Assembly (NCBI RefSeq): GCF_014489495.1
Contig: NZ_CP060780.1
Location: forward strand, 1,437,001-1,501,000
Direction of reading: 5' to 3'
DNA: 64,000 nucleotides
Origin: Sphingomonas daechungensis
GTDB lineage: Bacteria > Pseudomonadota > Alphaproteobacteria > Sphingomonadales > Sphingomonadaceae
The notes beneath the pieces are model-generated. The model was given only the letters and a program-made list of their open reading frames with translations, was not told the DNA's origin and made no database searches. Numbering within the stretch: position 1 is the first letter of the stretch; the number at the start of each line of letters is the position of its first letter. The position numbers were made by a program, and so were the translations under genes. This document shows positions 27,588 to 35,552 of the stretch, in pieces.

Positions 27588-28056
27588 ATGTGGGACGGGG
27601 ACCGCAAGACCGACAAGGTGAGTGGCTTAGCCCGGACGCTTATGACGCACTCAGCCCGAAGGAAAAGCGCGACCTTTGGGCACGTCGGCAGATCGAGCGA
27701 AAGTATGGTCGCCGTAGGCAATCGCATAGCAGGCGTCGGAATAATCCTCTGGCCGAGACGTTGGTTGGCTTCGCCATTTTCGGCGCGTTGATCGCCGGGG
27801 TGTTCGCTTGGCAGTCGAAGCCCATGTCGTGGTTCAGTTCTCCCGCGCTGACTGCCAGCGGGAGAAAGCCGTCACGGCAAACTTTCGGCTTTGTCACATC
27901 GGCGGCGGGACGAATTGTGTCGTGGATGGCGACACGATCTGGCTGGAGGGGCAGAACATCCGGATTGCCGACATCGATGCGCCGGAAACGCATGAGTTCG
28001 ATTGTCAGGAAGAGAAAGCCCTTGGCGACCGAGCGACGCTAAGGCTGCAAGAGGTG
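27588..28056 (+). pseudogene. Truncated thermonuclease-family gene (third SNase-like paralogue)
   Basis: The product would begin 'MWDGDRKTDK' and continue 'EWLSPDAYDALSPKEKRDLW', a membrane segment 'LAETLVGFAIFGALIAGVFA', and an SNase strand 'CVVDGDTIWLEGQNIRIADI' then DAPETHEFDC and 'EEKALGDRATLRLQE'. Two breaks (~27619 and ~27861, G runs one short) separate these pieces. After 'RLQE' at ~28056 homology stops: the DRYG half of the nuclease is absent and the frame runs on into sequence antisense to nrdB. The catalytic N-terminal residues are intact but the enzyme cannot be complete. The junction at ~28056 marks a deletion or insertion edge. Confidence 0.65.
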
Positions 28057-28139
28057 GTGAGCCACCACACAAGTACCCCAGAAATGATGGCCACGAGCAA
28101 AGCCGTAGCTGTCGTGACTGAGAACTTTCGCCAATCCAT
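28005..28139 (-). CDS. Possible truncated small membrane protein, 44 residues
   Basis: Minus-strand ATG 28137-28139 opens 'MDWRKFSVTTATALLVAIIS' then 'GVLVWWLTT', a clear membrane helix, followed by 'SCSLSVARSPRAFSS', which is the antisense of the truncated nuclease gene. The hydrophobic part ends exactly where the nuclease homology on the other strand ends (~28056). This suggests two genes cut and joined head to head at that point. It lies downstream of nrdB on the same strand. Expression is uncertain. Confidence 0.3.
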   Translation of the reverse strand: MDWRKFSVTTATALLVAIISGVLVWWLTTSCSLSVARSPRAFSS

Positions 28140-28289
28140 AGGGCCCCGTAAATTCATCGCACCTTATGGCGCGATAAGTTCCGGGGCAATTAGTCAGGTC
28201 GCGCTTCCGTCGCCGCAGCAACTACAGCAAGTGCGTGCGCCTTTATTCATCCTAGGCCGTGATGAGAAACTAGGGGCACCAAGCACTAG

Positions 28290-29371
28290 TCACTCCGCCG
28301 CCACTCCAGCCTTTTCGAACATGTCGCCAGTCTCAGCACTGTCAGCCGCCGCCTCAGCCGCCTCGCCGCCTGACCCATCGTTCGCGGCCGCCTTCGCCTT
28401 CTGCCGGCGATCGAAATTGTCCCACACCTCGCCCCAGTTCCCACGCGTCGCCGCCTTCGAATATTCCGTCGCGCGGGTTTCGAAGAAGTTGGCGTGCTCG
28501 ACGCCGTTCAGCAGCGGCGCGAGCCACGGCAGCGGGTGGTCGTCGACCATGTAGATCGGCGCGAAGCCGAGCTGCCCCAGCCGCCAGTCGGCGATGTAGC
28601 GGATGTACTTCTTGATCTGCTTGGGCGTCATGCCCTCCACCGGGCCCATCTCGAACGCCAGGTCGATGAACGCATCTTCCAGCCGAACCGTCTTCTGGCA
28701 GGCGTCGATGATCTCTTCCTTCACCGACTTGGTCAGGCAGTTCCGTTCCTTGGTGAAGGCGTGGAACAAACGGATGATGCCTTCGCAGTGAAGGCTCTCG
28801 TCGCGGACCGACCAGCTGACGATCTGGCCCATGCCCTTCATCTTGTTGAAGCGCGGGAAGTTCATCAGCATCGCGAAGCTGGCGAACAGCTGCAGCCCCT
28901 CGGTGAAGCCGCCGAACATCGCCAGCGTCTTGGCAATGTCCTCGTCGGTGTCGACGCCGAAGTGCTGCAGGTAATCGTGCTTGTCCTTCATCTCCTTGTA
29001 CTGGAGGAAGGCGCTGTACTCGCTCTCCGGCATGCCGATGGTGTCGAGCAGGTGCGAGTAGGCCGCGATGTGCACCGTCTCCATGTTGGAGAAAGCGGTC
29101 AGCATCATCTTGATCTCGGTCGGCTTGAACACGCGGCCATACTTGTCGTGGTAGCAGTCCTGCACCTCGACGTCGGCCTGCGTGAAGAAGCGGAAGATCT
29201 GCGTGAGCAGGTTGCGCTCATGCTCGGTGAGCTTCTGCGCCCAGTCGCGACAATCCTCGCCGAGCGGCACTTCCTCCGGCATCCAGTGGATCTGCTGCTG
29301 ACGCTTCCAATATTCGAACGCCCAGGGGTATTCGAACGGCTTGTACGCTTTGTTGGACTGCAGCAGGGCAT
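28290..29371 (-). CDS. nrdB: Class Ia ribonucleotide reductase, beta subunit (one apparent frameshift)
   Basis: About 360 residues after repair. It houses the diiron-tyrosyl radical cofactor needed by NrdA. Metal ligands and the radical tyrosine sit in 'NMETVHIAAYSHLL' (Glu, His, Tyr in the ExxHxxxY spacing of E. coli E115/H118/Y122) and 'VSWSVRDESLHCEGIIRLFH' (second Glu and His). The start is ATG 29369-29371 with AAGGAG eight bases upstream; the frame breaks directly after it (ATGCCCTGCTGC needs one more base) to give 'LLQSNKAYKPFEYPWAFEYW'. The C-terminal ~40 residues are Ala/Glu-rich, as in other alphaproteobacteria. The ATG overlaps the stop of a 69-residue membrane protein gene. Confidence 0.93.
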
Positions 29372-29580
29372 CAGTTGGCTCCTTGGGAAAGTGGTGCGCG
29401 ACCGGCGATCGCGAAGGCGGTGAGCATCAGTCCGAATGCGGCCGCCATCATTCCGGCGATCAGCATTGCGGTGCTCCGAGGGTTCTGGCCGACGCCGCCG
29501 CGGACGGCGACGGTCATCGTGGCCACGCCCGCCAATATGGCGATCGGGCCGAGGATCATGAAGAGGGCGAGGGCGCTCAT
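29371..29580 (-). CDS. Small membrane protein between nrdA and nrdB, 69 residues
   Basis: ATG 29578-29580 overlaps the previous gene's stop (TGATG), and its own stop overlaps the nrdB ATG in the same way. The sequence is two hydrophobic helices: 'ALALFMILGPIAILAGVATM' and 'STAMLIAGMMAAAFGLMLTA', joined by a short basic loop. No family is recognised. Tight overlap on both sides means it must be cotranslated with nrdB. A role in nucleotide reduction is not implied by sequence. Confidence 0.68.
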   Translation of the reverse strand: MSALALFMILGPIAILAGVATMTVAVRGGVGQNPRSTAMLIAGMMAAAFGLMLTAFAIAGRAPLSQGAN

Positions 29581-29918
29581 CAGCCGATGTCCTCGACGCG
29601 CTTGGCCTTGACGTCGATGACGTTGCGGTCGCGGTAGACGACCTGGCCCTTGCGGGCGCCGACGCCGAACACGACGATGCCGAGGAAATAGCCGAAGTCG
29701 TACCAGCCGCCGTTGTTGGGGACGGCGTAGATCGCGACCTTGCTGAAGAAGAGCGAGAATACCCAGGCGACCGGGAAGATGAAGCCATGCCACAGGCCCA
29801 GCAGGAAGCCGGGCGAGCCGGATGCGACGGCGGCGCTGTCCTGCGTCGCGGCGCAGGCGGATAGGGCTAGGGCGGCCGCGGCGGCTGCGGCAAATCGAGG
29901 CCGGAACGCGCGCGACAC
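29580..29918 (-). CDS. Small lipoprotein/membrane protein in the nrd locus, 112 residues
   Basis: GTG 29916-29918 begins a basic N-terminus, an Ala-rich core and lipobox 'LALSACAATQ'. Downstream are 'PGFLLGLWHGFIFPVAWVFS', 'LFFSKVAIYAVPNNGGWYDF' and 'GYFLGIVVFGVGARKGQVVY', with one or two further hydrophobic stretches. Proteins with this pattern occur in many sphingomonads without assigned function. Its stop overlaps the next gene's ATG (29578-29582). A 58-bp gap separates it from the upstream 66-residue gene. Confidence 0.68.
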   Translation of the reverse strand: MSRAFRPRFAAAAAAALALSACAATQDSAAVASGSPGFLLGLWHGFIFPVAWVFSLFFSKVAIYAVPNNGGWYDFGYFLGIVVFGVGARKGQVVYRDRNVIDVKAKRVEDIG

Positions 29919-29976
29919 CCCGCCGCGCGGGCTCCGGCCTCTTTCCCCACCCGGGGACTGGTGAACTTATGCGCGG

Positions 29977-30177
29977 TCACTGACCAAGCTCCGCCGGTGA
30001 CGGCTGGTAGTTGAGCAGGCCGAGGCCGTGGATCACGAGCAGCAGCGCGATAACGAACAGGATCACCGCGCCCTGGCTGCCGTACTGGTCGCCGCCGCGC
30101 GGCCGCCGGTACATCCAGACTCCGCCCGCGAAGATCGCGGCCGCGGCGGCAAGCTCGACGATCTGCGCGGTGGTCAT
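29977..30177 (-). CDS. Small membrane protein in the nrd locus, 66 residues
   Basis: ATG 30175-30177 overlaps the stop of the 58-residue gene upstream (ATGA). The frame has two hydrophobic helices, 'TAQIVELAAAAAIFAGGVWM' and 'QGAVILFVIALLLVIHGLGL', linked by 'YRRPRGGDQYG'. The tail is 'NYQPSPAELGQ'. The topology resembles small two-helix inner-membrane proteins. No family is recognised. Confidence 0.62.
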   Translation of the reverse strand: MTTAQIVELAAAAAIFAGGVWMYRRPRGGDQYGSQGAVILFVIALLLVIHGLGLLNYQPSPAELGQ

Positions 30178-30350
30178 CGCTTGAGCAACTCCCCAACGCC
30201 CGCCTTCTGCGCATACTGCAGCAGCTCGGCGCTGAAATAGACGGTGGCAAGGAAGCCGATCAGGTCGAGCAGGAGGAGCCCGCCGACGACGGAGCCGGCG
30301 ACCGTGGCGACCTTGCGCGTCCGCGGCGAGATTACTGGCAGGCGAGACAT
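30174..30350 (-). CDS. Small membrane protein overlapping the nrdA 3' end, 58 residues
   Basis: ATG 30348-30350 opens a frame that starts inside the last codons of nrdA (19-bp overlap) and reads 'MSRLPVISPRTRKVATVAGS', 'VVGGLLLLDLIGFLATVYFS', then 'AELLQYAQKAGVGELLKR'. One membrane helix covers residues ~18-37. It ends in an ATGA overlap with the next gene. The chain of overlaps from nrdA to nrdB suggests one polycistronic message of six genes. Confidence 0.6.
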   Translation of the reverse strand: MSRLPVISPRTRKVATVAGSVVGGLLLLDLIGFLATVYFSAELLQYAQKAGVGELLKR

Positions 30351-32202
30351 TCGTCATAGTCCGTGGTCGTGGTGACCTGGATTTCGCGAAGCTCGGGCGT
30401 GTTGTCCGCCTCGACCCCGCCGGCGAAACCGGCGCGCTGCACCGACTTTGAGCGGAGGTAATAAAGCGACTTGATACCCAGCTCCCACGCGCGGAAGTGG
30501 AGCATCAAGAGGTCCCACTTGTCGACGTCGGCCGGGATGAACAGGTTCAGCGACTGCGCCTGGTCGATGAACGGCGTGCGGTCGCCCGCAAGCTCCAGCA
30601 GCCAGCGCTGGTCGATCTCGAAGCTGGTCTTGAACACGTCCTTTTCTTCCTGGGTCAGGAAGTCGAGGTGCTGCACGGAACCGCCCTGCTCGAGGATCGA
30701 GTTCCACACCTTGTCGGTGTCCTTGGCCTTGTCCTTGAGCAGCTTCTCGAGGTGCGGATTGCGGATCGAGAAGGAGCCCGACAGCGTCTTGTGCGTGTAG
30801 ACGTTGGCCGGGATCGGCTCGATGCAGGCCGAGGTGCCGCCGCAGATGATCGAGATCGACGCGGTCGGCGCGATCGCCATCTTGCAGCTGAAGCGCTCCA
30901 TCACGCCCATGTCGGCGGCGTCCGGGCACGGCCCGCGCTCCTTGGCGAGCATCATCGAGGCTTCGTCGACCTGCGCACGGATGTGCTTGAAGATCTTCAT
31001 GTTCCACGACTTCGCCATCGCGCCCTCGAACGGGATCGAGCGGGCCTGGAGGAAGGAGTGGAAGCCCATGACGCCGAGGCCGACCGAGCGCTCGCGATCG
31101 GCGCTGTACTTGGCGCGCGCCATCTCGTCCGGCGCGCGGGCGATGTAGTCGGAAAGGACGTTGTCGAGGAAGCGCATGACGTCCTCGATGAAGGTCTTGT
31201 CGCCCTTCCACTCGTCCCACGTCTCGAGGTTCAGCGAGCTGAGGCAGCAGACGGCGGTGCGGTCGACGCCGAGGTGGTCCTTGCCGGTCGGAAGCGTAAT
31301 TTCCGAGCAGAGGTTCGAGGTCGACACCTTGAGGCCGAGATCGCGGTGATGCTTCGGCATCGTCTTGTTCACGGCGTCGATGAAGATGATGTACGGTTCG
31401 CCCGTCGCGAGGCGGGTCTCGACCAGCTTCTGGAACAACGTGCGGGCATCGACCTTGCCGCGAACGCTGCCGTCCTTGGGGACTTCAGCTCGAACCCGGC
31501 GCCGTCGCGGACCGCTTCCATGAACTCGTCGGTGACGAGCACGCCGTGGTGCAGGTTCAGCGCCTTGCGGTTGAAGTCGCCCGACGGCTTCCGGATTTCG
31601 AGGAATTCCTCGATCTCCGGGTGGTTGATGTCGAGGTAGCAGGCAGCCGAACCGCGGCGGAGCGAGCCCTGCGAAATGGCGAGCGTCAGGCTGTCCATCA
31701 CTCGGACGAACGGAATGATGCCGCTGGTCTTGCCGTTGAGGCCGACCGGCTCGCCGATGCCGCGGACGCTGCCCCAATAGGTGCCGATGCCGCCGCCGCG
31801 CGAGGCGAGCCAGACGTTTTCGTTCCAGGTGCCAACGATGCCGTCGAGGCTGTCGGACACACTGTTGAGGTAGCAGCTGATCGGGAGGCCGCGGCCAGTG
31901 CCGCCATTCGAGAGAACAGGCGTAGCCGGCATGAACCACAGCTTCGAGATGTAGTCGTAGATGCGCTGGGCGTGCTCGGCATCGTCCGCGTAGGCTGCAG
32001 CGACGCGGGCGAAGAGGTCCTGATTGGTCTCGCCGGGGAGCAGATAACGGTCCTTCAGCGTCTCCTTGCCGAATTCCGTCAGCAAGGCATCGCGCGACTC
32101 ATCGGTGGTCACGTCAAACGCCCGGGCGTCGACCGTCTTGCTGGTGCGGACCGCGGTTGCGGTGTCGTCGCTCGGTACTTCTGAGCCGGTTGAAAAATCC
32201 AT
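30332..32202 (-). CDS. nrdA: Class Ia ribonucleotide reductase, alpha subunit (one apparent frameshift)
   Basis: About 623 residues after repair. It reduces ribonucleoside diphosphates. Active-site residues are in 'VSTSNLCSEITLPTG' (Asn, Cys, Glu of the thiyl-radical triad), the redox cysteine in 'LPISCYLNSVSDS', and the C-terminal shuttle pair is 'DECLACQ'. The radical-transfer tyrosines are in 'GIKSLYYLRSKS'. No N-terminal ATP-cone is visible, so dATP inhibition of the usual kind is not expected. Start at ATG 32200-32202, preceded by CGGGGAAG. The frame breaks at ~31488 (GAAGTCCCCAAG needs one base), giving 'FELKVPKDGSVRGK'. A short gene starts within its 3' end. Confidence 0.93.
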
Positions 32203-32356
32203 CACGCTTCCCCGTCCGCTGCCGACCTCCGAAGAGATCCTTTGTTCACCAATTGTTCGACTCGGAGCCATGCCGGCGACCCTAGCCGTTTTCGGCGCGT
32301 CGCGGGCATTTTCACCACCGTCCCCTGTGGAAATCGGGGACGATTCGGGTCGGCCG

Positions 32357-32375
32357 CTGGAATAGCATATTCCAG
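32357..32375. promoter_or_regulatory. Perfect inverted repeat upstream of nrdA
   Basis: CTGGAATA-GCA-TATTCCAG is an 8-bp perfect inverted repeat with a 3-bp spacer, 155 bp upstream of the nrdA start. About 40 bp further upstream (32414-32428) the sequence ACAACCTATAGTG resembles half of an NrdR-type box (ACACTATATATAGTGT type). The region 32203-32557 otherwise has no gene and would contain the nrd promoter. Neither site is proven; the NrdR resemblance is weak. Confidence 0.35.
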
Positions 32376-32557
32376 CGTCAGACACCAGTAATTGGGTGTA
32401 CCCCCCTAATCGCTACAACCTATAGTGCCTCAACTGGCGTGGGACGCAAGCGGATAAATCGCAAGTGAACCAAATATCCTGTGGATGAGTCTTCGCCGCA
32501 ACGATCGTCCCAAATTGAATCACTGGCGGCCCCGGTTCTGCGTCCGGACTTCGCGCG

Positions 32558-33874
32558 TCAGAAGGGGAAAAAGATGGGGATGGCGACGATTGCGGCGGTC
32601 CAGGTGATCAGGTTCAAGGGGAGGCCGACCTTCACGAAATCGAGAAAGTTGTAGCCCCCCATTTGATAGACAAGGACGTTGGTCTGATAGCCGAAAGGTG
32701 TCGCGAAGGCGGCGCTCCCCGCGATCATGACCGCGACCAGAAATGGACGCGGACTGACGTGCAGCGCCTCGGCCATGGACACTGCCACTGGGGTGAACAG
32801 GACGGCGACGGTGGCATTCGACAACAGTTCGGTGGCGAACAGAGTTGCCCCGTAAATGACGATGAGGGCTAGCAGGGGCTGAGCTGCTCGAGGTTGCCCA
32901 CCAGCAAGGCTGTGGCGGAATCCGCAACGCCCGAGACCCGAAGCGCAATCCCGAGAACCAGCATCCCGGCGATCAGCATCAGGACATCCGGGCGCAGTCC
33001 GCTATAGGCCTCGTCGGCCGTGATCACCCGAATGAGGATCAGCAAAACTGCCCCGGCGAACGCACAGGCCGCAATCGGGCAAAGTTGAGTGCCGAAAGCA
33101 CGATCACCGAGATGAAAACGGTCAACGACGCAAAAGCCTTCAAGAGACGCAACGGTCGTTCCGATGCGAATGCGGTTGCCGTGCCGACCTGACCCCCCAT
33201 GAGGCCAAGACTCGTCGATTCCGTCGATTCCAGCGCCACGGGTTCGCCGTTGCGCCCGTTGCCCCGAATCAGCCTGCCGCTGAAGAACATCAGGTAGATC
33301 CCGCCCGAGATGGCCACCACGAGACCGACAGGGGTGATTTCGAATATGCCGAACTTGGGCTGCCCGGCGACGCCGGCCATGTCGTTCACAAGCAGGTTGG
33401 TCGACGTTCCGATGAGCGTGCAGCAGCCCCCAAGCACCGCTGCGTAGGACAACGGCATGAGGAAGACTTTGGGAGACAGCCCAAGCGATCTTGCCGCATC
33501 GCGGATTACCGGCGCGCCGAGTACGACGATTGGTGTGTTGTTGAGGAAGGATGAGGCTACTCCGCAAGAGCAATGACGATCCACAGGCCCGCTTTGCCGA
33601 TCCGGCGGCACAAGCTGGCGAGCCCTCTGATCGAAGCATCCAGCAACCCCGACAGTTCCATCGCGTAGGCAATCACGAAGAGCGACGCGAGCGCGATGAT
33701 CGCCGGGCTGGCGAAGGCACTCTGCACCTGGATCGGCCGGACCACGCCGGTCAGCAGCAAGATGGCGGCTCCCGTCAACGCAACGACGTCTGATCGAAGC
33801 TTGTCCCAAATCATGGCGAGAACGACCGCGGCCAGGACGACGAGGGTGATGGCTTGGGGATTGAGACCGTGCAT
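32558..33874 (-). CDS. SLC13-type permease (three apparent frameshifts)
   Basis: About 439 residues after repair, with around ten hydrophobic segments. The family signature is 'LNNTPIVVLGAPVIRDAARS' (the SNT/NNT motif that coordinates sodium and the carboxylate) in the first half and 'ELLSNATVAVLFTPVAVSMA' in the second. It probably imports dicarboxylates, sulphate or citrate using sodium. Breaks: ~33562 ('ALAGVASSFLNN' after repair), ~33078 ('NFAPIAACAFAG') and ~32874 ('LSPLLALIVIYG'), all in G or C runs. Start at ATG 33872-33874; a TTG 12 bases upstream is closer to a GAGAGGG site and is possible. Confidence 0.82.
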
Positions 33875-33952
33875 TTGGCACGACAACCCTCTCGGAATGG
33901 CAGTGGTTCAGATTTGGGTCTCGACCCCGCGGCATCAACTGTTTGACGCCGA

Positions 33953-34669
33953 TTGTTTCAGGCGTATCGGCGTCGGGTGCGCAAACGAGTGGGTTTCGGC
34001 GGCGCCGTTTTCGGCGCGGCCATTGCTGTGCTGTGGTATCAGCAGGTTCCGGCCAGGCCGACTTCGAACGACCTGACGGCGGTGCGGCAGCTATTGCCCG
34101 AACACGTGCCGTTAGAGCGAACATTCGATGAGCAGGTCGCGTTCATCCTCCGCGTGCAGAATCGCGTGCTTGCAGCGTCGCCGGAGGAACGCGGCATTCC
34201 GCTCGGCCGCTCGCGGGAGATCGTGGACCTCTTGCGCGCCGGTCACGGTGCGTGCTTCGATCGCAGCCGCGCGATCGAGACGGCGCTGAAGGCCAACGGC
34301 TTCCGGACCCGCCATGCGTCCATGTACAGCACGGCGAAATCCGGATCCGCACTACGCTCGCTGCTGACCCCGGACACGACATCCCATGCGCTGACCGAAG
34401 TCGAGACCAGCCGCGGCTGGATGATCGTGGATTCGAAGACCCATTGGGCGGGGCTGACTGCCGATGGCAGGCCCGTCGATCTGGAAGCGGTCCGCGCCAA
34501 TCCCAAGCTGCGGTGGAGCAGCGCAGTCAAAGATCCGCTGCCGGAGATTTACGGCGGTCCGCTCACCTGGGTTTACGGCCTCTACAGCCGCCACGGGCGC
34601 TTCTATCCTCCCTACGATCCGGTGCCTGACGTGAACTGGGGCGAACTTGCGCAGAATTTGAACATATAA
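33953..34669 (+). CDS. Transglutaminase-like domain protein, membrane-anchored
   Basis: About 238 residues from a TTG at 33953. One N-terminal membrane segment ('VGFGGAVFGAAIAVLWYQQV') is followed by a compact transglutaminase/cysteine-peptidase-like core: 'SREIVDLLRAGHGACFDRSR' gives the catalytic Cys in the helix, and 'ALTEVETSRGWMIVDSKTHW' gives the His strand and the Asp that follow. The tail has 'WVYGLYSRHGRFYPPYDPVP'. Proteins of this type often serve envelope glycan or peptidoglycan processing, but no partner is visible here. Its stop codon lies inside a palindrome (34662-34685) that precedes the M24 peptidase gene. Confidence 0.68.
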   Translation: MFQAYRRRVRKRVGFGGAVFGAAIAVLWYQQVPARPTSNDLTAVRQLLPEHVPLERTFDEQVAFILRVQNRVLAASPEERGIPLGRSREIVDLLRAGHGACFDRSRAIETALKANGFRTRHASMYSTAKSGSALRSLLTPDTTSHALTEVETSRGWMIVDSKTHWAGLTADGRPVDLEAVRANPKLRWSSAVKDPLPEIYGGPLTWVYGLYSRHGRFYPPYDPVPDVNWGELAQNLNI

Positions 34670-34685
34670 AGATTTCCTTATATGT
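34662..34685. promoter_or_regulatory. AT-rich palindrome before the M24 peptidase gene, related to one before metK
   Basis: ACATATAA-AGATTTCC-TTATATGT is a perfect 8-bp inverted repeat with an 8-bp centre. It starts inside the last codons of the transglutaminase-like gene and ends 7 bp before the M24 ATG. A similar element, CATAAAG-CATT-CTTTATATG, lies at 61049-61068 before metK. Shared AT-rich palindromes in a GC-rich genome are strong operator candidates, perhaps for an S-adenosylmethionine or methionine-linked ArsR-type regulator; that identity is inference. Confidence 0.55.
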
Positions 34686-34692
34686 CGGTTTC

Positions 34693-35380
34693 ATGGATGT
34701 GGAGCATGCCCGCTGGGAGGAGCTCACGGCGGCCGAGGACCGGGCGCTGGCGATGCTCGACGCGATTGAGCGCGAGGGCTGATCGCTCCGGGCCGCAGCG
34801 AGATCGAGGTCAACCGCGCTATCGCCGAACTGGCCGAACGCGAATTCGGAATCACCCGCAACTGGCACAAGAGGATCGTGCGGGCGGGTGCGAACACAAT
34901 CTGCGTCTTCAGCGACAATCCGGCCGACCGCGTCATCGAGGCCGACGACATCGTCTACCTCGACCTCGGTCCCGTGTTCGAGGATTGGGAGGCGGACGTC
35001 GGCCGCAGCTATGCGGTTGGCGACGATCCTGCGCGGCACGCCTTGGTTGCGGCGCTGCCAGAGGTTTTCGAGCAAGTGCGCGCCCATGCGCTGGCGGATC
35101 CGGATATTACCGGCGCAGCGCTTTACGACTTCGCGGTCTTGGCGTCGGAAGAGCGGGGCTACATCTTCGGGGCTCCATTGCCGGCCATATCGTCGGCGAG
35201 TTTCCGCACGCGCATCTGCCGGATACGAAGGACAGCCAGCGCATTGCCCCAGCGAACGGCGGGCGATTGAGCGACTGCGACGGGCTTGGCCGCAAGCGGT
35301 TCTGGATCATCGAGGTCCATCTGCTGGCGCCGGACCGATCCTATGGCGGCTTTTATGAAAGGCTGCTGCGGCCCGTCTGA
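34693..35380 (+). CDS. M24 family metallopeptidase (two apparent frameshifts)
   Basis: About 229 residues after repair, shorter than PepP because only the pita-bread domain is present. Metal ligands: 'DIVYLDLGPVFEDWEADVGR' (Asp, Asp), 'IAGHIVGEFPH' (His) and 'RFWIIEVHLLAP' (Glu). Breaks lie at ~34781 (GAGGGCTGATC, giving 'EREGLIAPGRSEIEVNRAIA') and ~35166 (TTCGGGGCTCC, giving 'GYIFGGSIAGHIVGEF'). It could be an aminopeptidase or a creatinase/prolidase-fold hydrolase. Its start is 7 bp from a palindrome, so translation or transcription of this gene is probably controlled there. Substrate unknown. Confidence 0.78.
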
Positions 35381-35390
35381 TTGCCGGGCG

Positions 35391-35431
35391 CAAAAAGACT
35401 ATGGGCGGCCCGGACACGATCCGAGCCGCCC
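35391..35431 (-). terminator. Candidate intrinsic terminator for the minus-strand HAD/RNA ligase unit
   Basis: A hairpin GGGCGGC-c-CGGA / TCCG-a-GCCGCCC with a 5-base loop spans 35403-35431. On the minus strand it is followed by CATAGTCTTTTT, a short T-tract. The converging M24 gene ends at 35380, so the hairpin may serve both directions, though only the minus side has a T run. Confidence 0.45.
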
Positions 35432-35462
35432 ACGTCTGGTCCAGCCGGAAAATGTCGAAAGC

Positions 35463-35507
35463 AACCGGACTAACTTATGTTAGGTCAAGATGACTTAACA
35501 TCCGGTT
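35463..35507. other. Nested inverted repeat in the intergenic region
   Basis: AACCGGA (35463-35469) pairs with TCCGGTT (35501-35507); inside, TGTTA (35478-35482) pairs with TAACA (35496-35500), and GTCA (35484-35487) pairs with TGAC (35491-35494) around a 3-base loop. An 8-base bulge (CTAACTTA) sits on one side only. The structure lies between convergent genes and could be an RNA hairpin, a regulator site or a mobile-element scar. No gene is present in 35381-35552. Confidence 0.4.
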
Positions 35508-35552
35508 ACCTTTGATTTTCAATTCTTTCAGCCACTTCGCGCCGGTCTCGAT

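Noticed and set aside
28056-28554. Extension of the truncated thermonuclease frame through to 28554
   Set aside because: This part is antisense to nrdB and has Ser/Ala-rich shadow composition; homology to the nuclease ends at ~28056.
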